Shown piece by piece: positions 18,319 through 27,737 of a stretch of 64,000 nucleotides of DNA. The notes under the pieces were generated by a model that was not told where the DNA came from, made no database searches, and was given only the letters and a program-made list of their open reading frames with translations. The stretch is from Staphylococcus xylosus. GTDB lineage: Bacteria; Bacillota; Bacilli; Staphylococcales; Staphylococcaceae. The translations under genes and the position numbers were made by a program. The stretch lies in assembly GCF_002732165.1 (NCBI RefSeq), contig NZ_MRZO01000002.1:124001-188000 (forward strand), written 5' to 3'. Every line of letters begins with the position of its first letter. Within the stretch, counting starts at the first letter, position 1.

Positions 18319-19497
18319 TTATTTTTCTTGTAATCCTTTAATAAGTACTGCTGCTACTTCAGGTCTTGAGAATTCTTTAGGTAATGGTTCACCTTTTTTC
18401 AATTTTTCTCGAACTTTTGTACCACTTAGATGTAAGTGTGAAGAAGCATCATGTGGACATGTTTTCGCTGTTGCCATGTTTTCACAAGATTTGCAATAGA
18501 AAGCGTGCTCAAACTTCAAAATTTGTATTCCTAACTCATCTTCATATTGTTCTATTAATTCTTGTGCTTCATATGTACCATAGTAATCACCCACACCTGC
18601 ATGATCACGACCGACAATAAAGTGGGTACAGCCATAGTTTTTGCGCACTGTCGCATGTAATATCGCTTCTCTTGGTCCCGCATAGCGCATTGCTGCTGGA
18701 TATATAACTAAGCGTGTTCTATTTTCCGGGTAATAATTTTTAAGAATAACTTCGTAACTTTCCATTCTTACTTCAGCTGGAATATCATCAGATTTCGTTT
18801 CTCCTACTAAAGGATTTAATAAAAGTCCATCAACCGACTCTAATGCAGCTTTTTGAATATATTCATGTGCACGATGTACTGGATTACGCGTTTGGAAACC
18901 AACAATTGTCTTCCAATTTAAATCGTAGAATAGTTGTCTCGTTTCTGCCGGATCTAAATGATAATCTACAAAGTCATCATGTTTGGGTCTATCTAATAAA
19001 TGAATCGGTCCAGCTAAATATACGCTGCCTTTTTCATAGACTTTTGCTACACCTGGATGCTCTACATCTGTCGTACCGTATACAAATTGCGCTTCTTTCT
19101 CTTTGTCATAAGTATACTTTTCTTCTAGTTCAAGAACACCATATAAATGATTGTCTTCGCCATATAAAGCAATGCGAGAACCAATTTCAAGTTCATTAGC
19201 TTTATCCTCAGTCACTGGTAAAGTGATTGGGATACTCCATACTAAACCATTACTCAAATGTAAGTTCTCTACTACCTCATTATAGTCCGCTTCATTCATA
19301 AATCCTGTTAACGGACTAAAACCACCGATACCAATAAGTTCTAAATCTGATAAACTCCATGGATTTAATGTAATAGCTGGTAATGAATCTACTACTGCTA
19401 GTAACTCTTCTTTTAAAATTGTATCTGCTTCTCTATTAATCAATGTTCCACCATGTGGTTGAATTGTATTTTCTTTAATTTCTTTAGTTAATGGCAA
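18319..19497 (-). CDS. sat: Sulfate adenylyltransferase (ATP sulfurylase)
   Basis: Monomer-type ATP sulfurylase of 392 residues, making APS from sulfate and ATP. The ATP/sulfate-site motif [11 protein letters not shown] (about 195-205, with the HxxH pair) and [12 protein letters not shown] are intact. C-terminal cysteines in [18 protein letters not shown] could bind zinc, as in bacterial and archaeal homologs. It lies 16 bp after the TSUP carrier gene. Confidence 0.94.
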   Translation of the reverse strand: MPLTKEIKENTIQPHGGTLINREADTILKEELLAVVDSLPAITLNPWSLSDLELIGIGGFSPLTGFMNEADYNEVVENLHLSNGLVWSIPITLPVTEDKANELEIGSRIALYGEDNHLYGVLELEEKYTYDKEKEAQFVYGTTDVEHPGVAKVYEKGSVYLAGPIHLLDRPKHDDFVDYHLDPAETRQLFYDLNWKTIVGFQTRNPVHRAHEYIQKAALESVDGLLLNPLVGETKSDDIPAEVRMESYEVILKNYYPENRTRLVIYPAAMRYAGPREAILHATVRKNYGCTHFIVGRDHAGVGDYYGTYEAQELIEQYEDELGIQILKFEHAFYCKSCENMATAKTCPHDASSHLHLSGTKVREKLKKGEPLPKEFSRPEVAAVLIKGLQEK

Positions 19498-19513
19498 TTG
19501 TAAAACTCCTTTT

Positions 19514-20425
19514 TTAATCTACTTCATGCGCGTTGACTTTGGCATTATTTTTATTGAATATAAATGGTAATTTCTTATTTTGATATAGAGTGAAGAATAA
19601 TAAACCAATCCAAATAACGATTAACGCTATTTTTACAGAGATTGAAAATGTTGGACTTACTTCAAATACACTTAATAAAGAACTACTATTTGTGAAAATT
19701 ATTAATCCACTGACACAAACAGCTAAAATATTCATAGGTAAAATCTTAACTAAATAAGCTGCAAACGGTGCTGCTATTAAACCACCAACACTTAAGGCAA
19801 TTACTAATCCCCAGTTAATTTGGCTCCACCCTAAAAAGATAATAAAACTAATAGAAGCTGAAACAGTTACAAAAAATTCACTCGCTGAAACTGTACCTAT
19901 TGCATATCTTGGTTCTAATTTTTTCTGAGCTAATAGCAATGGCGTATTAACTGGTCCCCAGCCGCCACCACCAACAGAATCTAGAAAACCTGCAACTGCA
20001 CCTTGTGGAATCATTGAATATTTACCAATACTTGAAGGTTCTTTAATTTCTTGTTTGTTTCGTTTATATAAAAACTGATATAAAATATAAAAGCCCATTA
20101 TTAATAAAAATATCGCGATAAATGGTTTGATAAATCCACTGTGAATATGACTCAAAAATGCTGCGCCTATAAAAGCTGAAACAGCACCTGGAAGCGCTAA
20201 TTTAATCATCGTTGGCTTGTGTACATTATCAAACTTCCAATGTGATGTACCTGAAGCAGCTGTTGTCGCAATTTCTGAAAAATGTATAGTCGCAGAAACG
20301 ATAGCTGGTGCTACACCAAACGTTAATAATATAGATGACGAAGAGGCGCCAAAGCCCATTCCAAGTGAGCCATCAATTAATTGTGCAAGAAAGCCTGCAA
20401 GTGCAAATATAAATAGTTTATTCAT
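19514..20425 (-). CDS. TSUP (TauE/SafE) family permease, probable sulfate importer
   Basis: Membrane protein of 303 residues with about eight helices in two homologous halves. Each half carries a Gly/Pro-rich signature ([16 protein letters not shown] near residue 20; [20 protein letters not shown] near 147). TSUP proteins move sulfite, sulfate or organosulfonates. The position inside the sulfate activation block, 16 bp before sat, argues for sulfate uptake here (inference). Confidence 0.84.
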   Translation of the reverse strand: MNKLFIFALAGFLAQLIDGSLGMGFGASSSSILLTFGVAPAIVSATIHFSEIATTAASGTSHWKFDNVHKPTMIKLALPGAVSAFIGAAFLSHIHSGFIKPFIAIFLLIMGFYILYQFLYKRNKQEIKEPSSIGKYSMIPQGAVAGFLDSVGGGGWGPVNTPLLLAQKKLEPRYAIGTVSASEFFVTVSASISFIIFLGWSQINWGLVIALSVGGLIAAPFAAYLVKILPMNILAVCVSGLIIFTNSSSLLSVFEVSPTFSISVKIALIVIWIGLLFFTLYQNKKLPFIFNKNNAKVNAHEVD

Positions 20426-20445
20426 GCATCGTACTCCTTCCGACT

Positions 20446-21057
20446 CTACTTCATTGATTCAAGCCTTTTTATCATTTCAAGTTGCTTATTTTTCTCTCTA
20501 TATGGTCGAGTTAAAACCATTTTCAAAAAATCTTCTTTTTGGCTTTTAGACAATTGTGTTTGCTTAATGTGTTGCCTACATTCATATAAAAAATCAACAT
20601 AGTCTTCATAACTACTATCAAAACGTTCTTTGAATTCTGATAAAATTTGTGCTGTTAGCTTAGGGCTAGCACCATTGGTAGAAATACTCAGCGTCAACTT
20701 TCCTCGACGCAATATACTCGGAAATACAATGTCACCTTCCTCAGCAACGGATGTCATATTGATAAATGCATGTTGAGGTTTTGAAGCTAGAATTTGTTGG
20801 TTAACTTCGCTACTATTGGTTGCAGCAATGATTAAATCCGCCTGTTTTATATCCTTTGCTTCGAATGATTTTGCATGCCAATGTATACCATCTTGTTCAA
20901 CCATATGGCGTAAATGCTCAGAAATCGTAGGGCTAATGATGTGGATGTCTGTTGCATAATGTACTAAAGTACTAACTCTACGTTCAGCAACTTTACCACC
21001 ACCAATGACAACAATTTGCTTTTTGGAAATATCTATCATAAGTGGTATAAACGGCAT
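20446..21057 (-). CDS. sirC: Precorrin-2 dehydrogenase (siroheme synthase, NAD-binding part)
   Basis: NAD-dependent dehydrogenase of 203 residues converting precorrin-2 to sirohydrochlorin. The N-terminal Rossmann motif VVIGGGKVAERRV (about 16-28) is clear, followed by the dimerisation helix region TNGASPKLTAQI. The length matches single-domain SirC/Met8-like enzymes rather than trifunctional CysG. It supplies siroheme for CysI, together with the two upstream genes. Confidence 0.87.
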   Translation of the reverse strand: MPFIPLMIDISKKQIVVIGGGKVAERRVSTLVHYATDIHIISPTISEHLRHMVEQDGIHWHAKSFEAKDIKQADLIIAATNSSEVNQQILASKPQHAFINMTSVAEEGDIVFPSILRRGKLTLSISTNGASPKLTAQILSEFKERFDSSYEDYVDFLYECRQHIKQTQLSKSQKEDFLKMVLTRPYREKNKQLEMIKRLESMK

Positions 21058-21082
21058 AACATCACTTCCTTCTTAGATTGAA

Positions 21083-21823
21083 TTACTGAGTCACATATTC
21101 AAAAGTCTCTTCAACACGGTCTTTTAACGCATCTTGTAAATGCTTATGATTACCTAATCGTTTACAGAGTATGATTTCTTTGTCATGCTCGTATTCAACA
21201 ATTTTCTTAGAAATCTGTTGATCTAGTATGCCAGTAAACCATATATAAGGTACAACGTAGATTTGTGAACATTCTGAATGAATAGCATTATGCAAAGCTT
21301 CTTCAAAGGAAGGCTTACAAGCTGCCAAATAACATGTTTCAATGTCTTTAAATCCCGTTTGTTCTTGCAATTGGGACTTAATTGTCTCTACATCTATTTG
21401 AGTTTGTGGGTTATAACTGCCTCGTCCAATGATGAGCACTTTAGCATCACTGTTTGGCGTAACACCTGATGTTTCTATCCTCTGTTTTAAAATCTCAGTC
21501 AATCTTGGTTGTACCCCTAAAGGTTCACCATAAGTAACATGGACGTTGGGATGTTTTTGTTGATTACGTTCAATTTCTGATGGAATGTCCTTGAAATAGT
21601 GACCAGCACTTAATAACAATACTGGTATCACTGAAATTTCAGTTGCACCTTTATCCACTAAGCTTTGGAACCCTTGCGATAAGTCTGGGCTTGTTAATTC
21701 TAAAAAACAGGTCTCCTGCAGGGCCACATCAACTTGTACTTTTACTAAATCAATAAATGCTTTAGCTTCATTGACAGCATCGGGCACTCTACTACCGTGA
21801 CTTACATATAAAACGCCTCGCAT
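21083..21823 (-). CDS. sirB: Sirohydrochlorin ferrochelatase (CbiX/SirB type)
   Basis: Class II chelatase of 246 residues inserting iron into sirohydrochlorin to complete siroheme. The first half carries LYVSHGSRVPDA (metal-binding His9) and SVIPVLLLSAGHYFKDIP with the second histidine. The second half begins VLIIGRGSYNPQ, a duplicated, partly degenerate repeat. Iron rather than cobalt is inferred from the sulfite-reductase context. Confidence 0.85.
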   Translation of the reverse strand: MRGVLYVSHGSRVPDAVNEAKAFIDLVKVQVDVALQETCFLELTSPDLSQGFQSLVDKGATEISVIPVLLLSAGHYFKDIPSEIERNQQKHPNVHVTYGEPLGVQPRLTEILKQRIETSGVTPNSDAKVLIIGRGSYNPQTQIDVETIKSQLQEQTGFKDIETCYLAACKPSFEEALHNAIHSECSQIYVVPYIWFTGILDQQISKKIVEYEHDKEIILCKRLGNHKHLQDALKDRVEETFEYVTQ

Positions 21824-21868
21824 ACTTACCCCTCCGTTTCTAGCGTTCTCAATAACACTGATTGCATG

Positions 21869-22642
21869 TTATTGATATGTTAGTTTCGCTACTGCTGATT
21901 CAACTGGCATCTCTTCAAACCAGCTAATGCGCTCTCTTAGTTTGACTACTTCACCGACAACAATCATTGCAGGATTTTCAATGTCTTTTGCAACTTCGAC
22001 AATATTTGATAACGTCCCTACCACAGTTTTTTGATATTCGGACGTTCCTAGACGTACTAGTGCAACAGGGGTATCAGTAGCGCGGCCATGTTTGATTAAT
22101 AACTCACTAATTTCAGGTAATTTTTTAACACCCATATAAATACATAGTGTTTCTGGCCCTAAGGCAAGGTGCTTCCAATAACTATCTTTATCTATATTTT
22201 TATTAATAACACCTGTAACAAATGCTACGGATGAACTATAGTCACGATGTGTTACTGGAATACCTGCGTATGCTGGTGCTGCTACGCCAGAAGTTATGCC
22301 AGGGACAATTTCAAATGGCACATGGTGCTCAGCTAATATTTCCGCTTCTTCTCCACCTCTACCAAAGATAAAAGGATCGCCACCTTTTAATCTTGTTACT
22401 ACTTGTCCTTTTTTGGCTAAATTCACTAGTAATTTATTTGTGTCTTCTTGCGGCAACGAATGGCGATTAGGATCTTTACCACAGTACATAAATTTTGCTG
22501 TGGGTGATGCATGATTTAACAATTCTTTATTCACCAATCGGTCATACAAGATTACATCTGCTTGTTCAATTGCTTTTAATCCTTTAACTGTAATCAGATC
22601 AGGATCTCCAGGCCCTGCGCCTACTAAAAATACTTTGCCCAT
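21869..22642 (-). CDS. cobA: Uroporphyrinogen-III C-methyltransferase
   Basis: SUMT of 257 residues, methylating uroporphyrinogen III twice to precorrin-2, the branch point to siroheme. Motifs are VGAGPGDPDLITVKG (residues 6-20), RLKGGDPFIFGRGGEE (about 83-98), the EIVPGITSG loop and GIPVTHRDYSSS. It lies 22 bp after cysI. There is no cobalamin cluster nearby, so siroheme is the expected product. Confidence 0.93.
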   Translation of the reverse strand: MGKVFLVGAGPGDPDLITVKGLKAIEQADVILYDRLVNKELLNHASPTAKFMYCGKDPNRHSLPQEDTNKLLVNLAKKGQVVTRLKGGDPFIFGRGGEEAEILAEHHVPFEIVPGITSGVAAPAYAGIPVTHRDYSSSVAFVTGVINKNIDKDSYWKHLALGPETLCIYMGVKKLPEISELLIKHGRATDTPVALVRLGTSEYQKTVVGTLSNIVEVAKDIENPAMIVVGEVVKLRERISWFEEMPVESAVAKLTYQ

Positions 22643-22664
22643 CCTGTCACCACTTTCTCAAATT

Positions 22665-24374
22665 TTAACTATGGAACGTCTGTCCATCTCTTACTTCTTC
22701 AACAATTCCTGCACGTACAACGAAATCTCCGAAATGCTCTCCTTCATTTCTTTCTTTAGCATATTGGATTAGTATTGGTTTTAAGCTTTCTAATATTTCT
22801 GCTTCACCGATATTTTCTTTGTAGATTTTATTTAATCTATCGCCTGTAAATCCGCCACCCAAATACATATTGTATTTGCCTGGACCTTTACCAATAAAAG
22901 CAATTTCTGCTAATGCCGGTCTCGCACAACCATTTGGACATCCAGTCATTCTAATCGTAATTTCTTCTTCGTTTAATCCCGCTTCATCAAGTAAATTTTC
23001 AATTTTACTTATGAGTGAAGGTAGATATCTTTCTGATTCTGCCATGGCTAGACCACATGTTGGGAATGCCACACAAGCCATAGAATTTCGTCTCAGACCT
23101 GTATAATTTTCACCATCTGTAATGCCATACTCAGCGATAATTTTTTCGATTTCGGGTTTTTTATCTGCAGACACATTAGCAATTACTAAATTCTGGTTAG
23201 GTGTTAACCTAAAATCACCTGTATGAATTTCTGCTATATTTCTTAATGCAGTTTTTAATTTATATTCTTCAGTGTCTTTGACGCGTCCATTTTGAACAAA
23301 TAATGTATAGTGCCATTGCCCACTACCCTCTGTCCAACCATAGCGGTCACCATTGTCATCAAAGTAATACGGACGTGCCTCTTCTAATTTCCAACCTAAA
23401 CGGTTGTTGATTTCATTTTTAATCCAATCAACACCAAGTCTATCTACTGTATATTTAAAGCGGGCGTTTGTACGTACTTCACGATTACCATAATCTCTTT
23501 GAACAGTTAAGATTTTTTCACAGACATCTACGACTTCTTCTTTCGGGAAGTATCCGATAAGACGTCCAACTTGTGGATATGTGGCTGTATCACCATGTTT
23601 CATACCCATACCACCGCCTACAGTGATATTGAATCCAATAAGTTCATCGTTTTCTAAAATGGCAATCAATCCAATATCTTGAGAGTACACATCTATATCA
23701 TTTGATGGTGGCACCGCGATACCAATCTTAAATTTACGTGGAAGATAAGTTTTACCGTAGATTGGCTCTGGCTCTTCATCACTTGTATCCAATACTTTTT
23801 CACCATCTAACCAAATCTCATGATATGCCTGTGTCTTTGGTGAAAGGTGTCGACTAATGTCACTTGCGATTTGATTAACTTCACTATGCACATCAGATTG
23901 GTAAGGATTAGGGTTGCACATCACGTTACGATTTACATCTCCACATGCTGCGAGTGTATCTAGTAACGATTGATTGATGTCTTTCATCGTTTGTTTTAGG
24001 TTATGTTTTAAGACGCCATGAAATTGAAATGCTTGTCTTGTTGTTAATTTTATTGTGTTATTTGCATATGTGTTTGCGATATCGTCCATCGCAATCCATT
24101 GAGCTGCTGTCGAAGCACCACCTGGCGCACGTACTCTAATCATAAAACTATAAGCAGGTTCTAACTTTTGTTTTCTACGTTCATCACGAATATCTCTATC
24201 GTCTTGCATATAACTACCATGGAATTTCAATAATTTCGTATCTTCTTCAGCGATTGCACCTGTCACTCTGTCTGCTAAACCTTCGACAATCGAGCCACGA
24301 AGATAATCACTGTCTGTTTTAATGCGTTCCATTTCATCGAGTTTGTCTGAAAAATTCACTTTTGTTTCAGCCAT
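22665..24374 (-). CDS. cysI: NADPH-sulfite reductase hemoprotein subunit
   Basis: Beta subunit of assimilatory sulfite reductase, 569 residues (E. coli CysI is 570), reducing sulfite to sulfide with siroheme and a [4Fe-4S] cluster. Cluster ligands are visible as CVAFPTC (about 434-440) and [10 protein letters not shown] (about 478-487). The siroheme/substrate arginines and lysines in MIRVRAPGG and [10 protein letters not shown] are present. It lies 15 bp after cysJ, forming the alpha-beta enzyme. Confidence 0.95.
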   Translation of the reverse strand: MAETKVNFSDKLDEMERIKTDSDYLRGSIVEGLADRVTGAIAEEDTKLLKFHGSYMQDDRDIRDERRKQKLEPAYSFMIRVRAPGGASTAAQWIAMDDIANTYANNTIKLTTRQAFQFHGVLKHNLKQTMKDINQSLLDTLAACGDVNRNVMCNPNPYQSDVHSEVNQIASDISRHLSPKTQAYHEIWLDGEKVLDTSDEEPEPIYGKTYLPRKFKIGIAVPPSNDIDVYSQDIGLIAILENDELIGFNITVGGGMGMKHGDTATYPQVGRLIGYFPKEEVVDVCEKILTVQRDYGNREVRTNARFKYTVDRLGVDWIKNEINNRLGWKLEEARPYYFDDNGDRYGWTEGSGQWHYTLFVQNGRVKDTEEYKLKTALRNIAEIHTGDFRLTPNQNLVIANVSADKKPEIEKIIAEYGITDGENYTGLRRNSMACVAFPTCGLAMAESERYLPSLISKIENLLDEAGLNEEEITIRMTGCPNGCARPALAEIAFIGKGPGKYNMYLGGGFTGDRLNKIYKENIGEAEILESLKPILIQYAKERNEGEHFGDFVVRAGIVEEVRDGQTFHS

Positions 24375-24389
24375 ATCATCATCCCTCTC

Positions 24390-26216
24390 TTAATAAACAT
24401 CTCTTTGATAACGTTTGTCTTTTTTCATTTGAGTAAGATACGCTTCTGCATCTGTTTCAGACATGCCACCTTCTTGTTCTAAAACATAGCGTATGGTTTC
24501 GTGTACATCTTTTGCCATGTTTTTTTCATCACCACAAACATATAATGCAGCGCCATCTATCAACCATTGATAAAACTCTTCACTTTTCTCTGCAATGCGG
24601 TGTTGAACATATACTTTTTCATCAGTATCACGTGAAAATGCCACGTCTAATTTGGATAATGTTTCGTCTTTTAACCATGCTTGCCATTCCGTTTGATATA
24701 AAAAATCGGTTGTGAAATATTGTTCACCAAAGAATAGCCATGTATTACCAGATAATCCCAACTCTTCTCGTTCTTGTAGATATGATCTAAACGGTGCTAC
24801 GCCTGTACCAGGGCCAATCATAATTACAGGTGTTGTTTCGTCAAATGGGAATTTGAAATTTGGATTTTTCTTTAAATATATTGGAATTGTATCTCCCGGT
24901 TGTACGCGTTCAGCTAATTGTACAGAACACACACCATTACGAGCTCGTTCATGTGCTTCATATCTCACTGCACCAACAGTTATGTGAACCTCATCAGGTG
25001 TTGCTTTGTAACTACTTGCTATAGAATATTCTCTTGGTGGTAATTTTCTTAAGAATTTATATAAATTGTCAGGACTTAAGTTTGCTGCTGGGAATGCATT
25101 TAATAGGTCGATAACATCGCGGCCATCAATGTATTGTTGTATCCACTCAGCATCTTCTACATGTGCAAGTAATTCGGTATTACCAAATAACTCAGCTGCT
25201 TTTTGTAATAATGGTTTCGTTAATTTTGTAACTTCAAAGTGTTCTGTTAATGCTTTTTCTAAAGTTAATGTATCACCGTCGTCATTAATATTTACTTTTG
25301 TCTCTTTATCCCAGTCTAATGTCTCTATTAATGATGACACTATTTCGGGATCATTTTGAGGTAAGACTACGACACAGTCTCCAGGTTCAAATGATTCTCC
25401 ATAATTGTCTAGCAATAACTCAACGTGTCTAACTTCTTTGTTAGATCCTCTACCGTTGAGGTTAATATTTTCTAGCACTTCTGCTTGATATGGATTCGCT
25501 TTGGTATAACGTTTTTCTTTTGCTGATTGCACAGTTTCAGTGGATGTCACTGTTGGCTCATTACCAGAAGATTGGTTGATTATTTCAATATTTGTGTTCA
25601 TCCATTTTTCTGCTAATTCATCAAAATCTAAATCACAATCTTGTCTTTCAGCTAATTGTTCAGCGCCTAACTCTTGTAACCTCGCATCAAAATCCTTACC
25701 AGTTTGGCAGAAATATTCATACGATTCGTCACCTAAAGCTAATACTGAGTACCTTACATTTTCTAATTTCGGTGCCTTACGACTATGTATAAATTCGTGG
25801 AATGTAAGTGCATTATCTGGAGGGTCACCTTCACCATGTGTAGCAGTAATGACAAATAAATCCTCTACTTTTTTCAATTCTTTTGGTTTAAATTCGTCCA
25901 TCGCTGTTAATTTCACGGTATGATTTTGTTCAACAAGACGGTCTGCAAATATTTCAGCTAAACTCTGTGCATTACCTGTTTCAGAACCATAAACGACAGT
26001 GATGTGACGGTTATTTTTTTCTGTATCTGCTTCAGAATTTAATACATATGCTGCTACTTCTTGTGGCACTTCAGAGGCTGATTCTTGTGTTGTTTGTTGT
26101 GCTGTGAGATAGCCACTTAGCCAAATTTGTTGCTCTGTTGTTAATGTTTGAAAAATTTGATTTAACTGCTTTGCCTGCTCGGCGTCAAAAGGACTATTTG
26201 ATACTGATAAATTCAC
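24390..26216 (-). CDS. cysJ: NADPH-sulfite reductase flavoprotein subunit
   Basis: Alpha subunit of 608 residues carrying electrons from NADPH through FAD and FMN to CysI. In order: a short N-terminal segment ending WLSGYL; a flavodoxin domain (VYGSETGNAQ, about 75); the FAD-binding REYSIASS (about 390) and GVCSVQLAER; the NADPH site GPGTGVAPFRSYLQER (about 460); CGDEKNMAKDV; and the C-terminal tyrosine of YQRDVY that stacks on FAD. A paralog lies at 36711-38567. A palindromic operator candidate precedes this copy. Confidence 0.95.
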   Translation of the reverse strand: MNLSVSNSPFDAEQAKQLNQIFQTLTTEQQIWLSGYLTAQQTTQESASEVPQEVAAYVLNSEADTEKNNRHITVVYGSETGNAQSLAEIFADRLVEQNHTVKLTAMDEFKPKELKKVEDLFVITATHGEGDPPDNALTFHEFIHSRKAPKLENVRYSVLALGDESYEYFCQTGKDFDARLQELGAEQLAERQDCDLDFDELAEKWMNTNIEIINQSSGNEPTVTSTETVQSAKEKRYTKANPYQAEVLENINLNGRGSNKEVRHVELLLDNYGESFEPGDCVVVLPQNDPEIVSSLIETLDWDKETKVNINDDGDTLTLEKALTEHFEVTKLTKPLLQKAAELFGNTELLAHVEDAEWIQQYIDGRDVIDLLNAFPAANLSPDNLYKFLRKLPPREYSIASSYKATPDEVHITVGAVRYEAHERARNGVCSVQLAERVQPGDTIPIYLKKNPNFKFPFDETTPVIMIGPGTGVAPFRSYLQEREELGLSGNTWLFFGEQYFTTDFLYQTEWQAWLKDETLSKLDVAFSRDTDEKVYVQHRIAEKSEEFYQWLIDGAALYVCGDEKNMAKDVHETIRYVLEQEGGMSETDAEAYLTQMKKDKRYQRDVY

Positions 26217-26275
26217 AATGCGTTCACCTCAATTTTATTTTTAAAACTTATTATTTTTTAATTTTTATATTTGGT

Positions 26276-26303
26276 ATCAATTAATATCTATAGATTAATT
26301 GAT
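26276..26303 (-). promoter_or_regulatory. Palindrome upstream of cysJ, candidate operator
   Basis: ATCAATTAAT and ATTAATTGAT form perfect 10-bp arms around an 8-bp centre, 60 bp before the cysJ start. The size and symmetry fit a dimeric repressor. CymR is a candidate by context only. Confidence 0.5.
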
Positions 26304-26375
26304 TGGGAAATATTTTAAAATGGCACAATATACGATGACTAAATTCATTATATACCCGATACGAATACTAAGGTA

Positions 26376-26401
26376 TTAGGTTAAAAAATTTTATAACCTA
26401 A
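26376..26401 (-). repeat. Intercistronic hairpin between cysH and cysJ
   Basis: TTAGGTTA and TAACCTAA arms with a 10-nt AT-rich loop, starting two bases after the cysH stop. It may attenuate or stabilise the transcript so that cysH and cysJI-sat are made in different amounts. Confidence 0.45.
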
Positions 26402-26402
26402 G

Positions 26403-27131
26403 TTATGGTTTATTAGTTGTATGAAGACCACATTCTGTTTTAGTAGAATTACTCCATCTACCTTCTCTTGAATCTCCTGAGCCCGAAACAGCTGCTGTAC
26501 ATGGAATACAACCAATACTCGGATAATTAAAATCATGTAATTCATTATAATGCAAATCATATTTTTTGATATATGCCCATACGTCATCCCATGTCCAATG
26601 AATCAATGGACACACTTTAACAGACTTAAATCGCTCATCTTTATTAATAAAATTAGTAGACTGACGACTTGGTGATTGCTCTCTTCTTAATCCTGAAACC
26701 CAAGCAGTCGCACCAGACAATACTTCTTCAAGAGGTTTGATTTTACGAATGTAACAACATTGATTTGGATCGTTCTTCCAGAGCGCTGGATTAAATTGAT
26801 CGGCCTGTTCTTCTAAAGTAAGATCTGGCTGTTTAAGTTTTATATTCAATTCTGGATAACGTGCTTTAACACGATCTATTAAATCATATGTTTCTTGGAA
26901 ATGAAGGTTTGTATCTAAGAATACAATTTCAGCATCTTTTTTCACACTGTAAATTAGATCAATTAAAATCATACCTTCAGCACCAAAGCTACATGAATAT
27001 ATAATAGAATCGCCATATGTTTCATACGCCCATGTAATTACTTCACGAGCGCCTTTTGTTTCGTCTGTGATATCTAATGTATCAAAAGCGTTTGGCTTAA
27101 AGTTCTCATACGTAATTTTTGCTTCTGACAT
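26403..27131 (-). CDS. cysH: APS/PAPS reductase
   Basis: Thioredoxin-dependent reductase of 242 residues producing sulfite from activated sulfate. The C-terminal catalytic ECGLH is present. A CC pair (QCCYIRKIKPLEE) and a CxxC pair (IGCIPCTAAV) mark the [4Fe-4S] type, which generally uses APS; the Bacillus subtilis enzyme of this type accepts both APS and PAPS. It is the first gene of the block and has its own promoter and operator candidates. Confidence 0.93.
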   Translation of the reverse strand: MSEAKITYENFKPNAFDTLDITDETKGAREVITWAYETYGDSIIYSCSFGAEGMILIDLIYSVKKDAEIVFLDTNLHFQETYDLIDRVKARYPELNIKLKQPDLTLEEQADQFNPALWKNDPNQCCYIRKIKPLEEVLSGATAWVSGLRREQSPSRQSTNFINKDERFKSVKVCPLIHWTWDDVWAYIKKYDLHYNELHDFNYPSIGCIPCTAAVSGSGDSREGRWSNSTKTECGLHTTNKP

Positions 27132-27198
27132 GAATGGGTCATCCCCTTTTCTTTTAATGTGCTTTGATTAAAAGTTCACGTTATATTTATTTTTTTAG

Positions 27199-27216
27199 AA
27201 TTATTCGAAAATAATT
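27199..27216 (-). promoter_or_regulatory. Palindrome at the cysH transcription start, candidate operator
   Basis: AATTATT-CGAA-AATAATT lies about 10 bp after the cysH -10 box, where a bound repressor would block transcription. It is a plausible site for a sulfur-responsive regulator such as CymR, but it was not matched to a verified motif. Confidence 0.5.
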
Positions 27217-27225
27217 ATGTTAAAC

Positions 27226-27254
27226 ACTTTACTCACTGAAATTTTTTATGTCAA
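27226..27254 (-). promoter_or_regulatory. cysH promoter
   Basis: Consensus TTGACA (27249-27254, minus strand), 17-bp spacer, TAAAGT (27226-27231). Confidence 0.7.
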
Positions 27255-27341
27255 GTTCATCTTTTAATAATTAAAAATATTAAACTTACACTAATACCTT
27301 CCAATGAAAGCGCTACAAACGCTTGTTTTAAAAGCTTTTCG

Positions 27342-27366
27342 ATAATTATTTTAAAAAAATAATTAT
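27342..27366. repeat. AT-rich palindrome upstream of cysH
   Basis: ATAATTATTTT and AAAATAATTAT, 11-bp perfect arms, 3-bp centre, about 90 bp upstream of the cysH -35. It contains the same AATTATT/AATAATT half-sites as the palindrome at 27199, suggesting two binding sites for one regulator. Confidence 0.45.
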
Positions 27367-27471
27367 AATAATCTAATGATTGTAATATCGCTCAAACATG
27401 CGTTTTTATAGCATTTCTATATTTTTTGAAAAATTTTTAAATTTTTATAATGATTCTAATTTAAATACAAA

Positions 27472-27507
27472 AAATACCAACAAACATTTAAATGTTTGTT
27501 GGTATTT
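27472..27507 (-). terminator. Terminator of the ParB-like gene
   Basis: A perfect 36-nt palindrome (AAATACCAACAAACATTT and its complement) is followed on the minus strand by six T. It lies about 230 nt after the ParB-like stop. The stretch between contains no supportable gene. Confidence 0.8.
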
Positions 27508-27737
27508 AGTAATTATTTTATTATATACATGTTTATTAAACAGAGCAGGTCAATTTCATATGCATGTTTCAAAACGGATACCATCAATTCAAATATTCAG
27601 TAACTATATCTGTCGTGTTTAAAATTGTATTACTGAAAATAGAATAAGACAGAAATCATCTGCTTCTAAAATCATTTCTAAACTAAAGATCCTAAGTGCA
27701 AATTTGATATTTATGGTCTACATGTCTGATCTGATAA

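Noticed and set aside
25540-25923. 127-codon plus-strand frame opposite cysJ
   Set aside because: Serine/asparagine-rich antisense frame across the conserved flavodoxin domain of cysJ; no start signals.
27304-27318. cre-like sequence upstream of cysH (ATGAAAGCGCTACAA)
   Set aside because: The conserved C of the right half is displaced by one base, and sulfate genes are not typical CcpA targets. Probably chance.
27398-27622. 74-codon plus-strand frame
   Set aside because: It runs through the perfect palindromic terminator at 27472-27507 and has no ribosome site.
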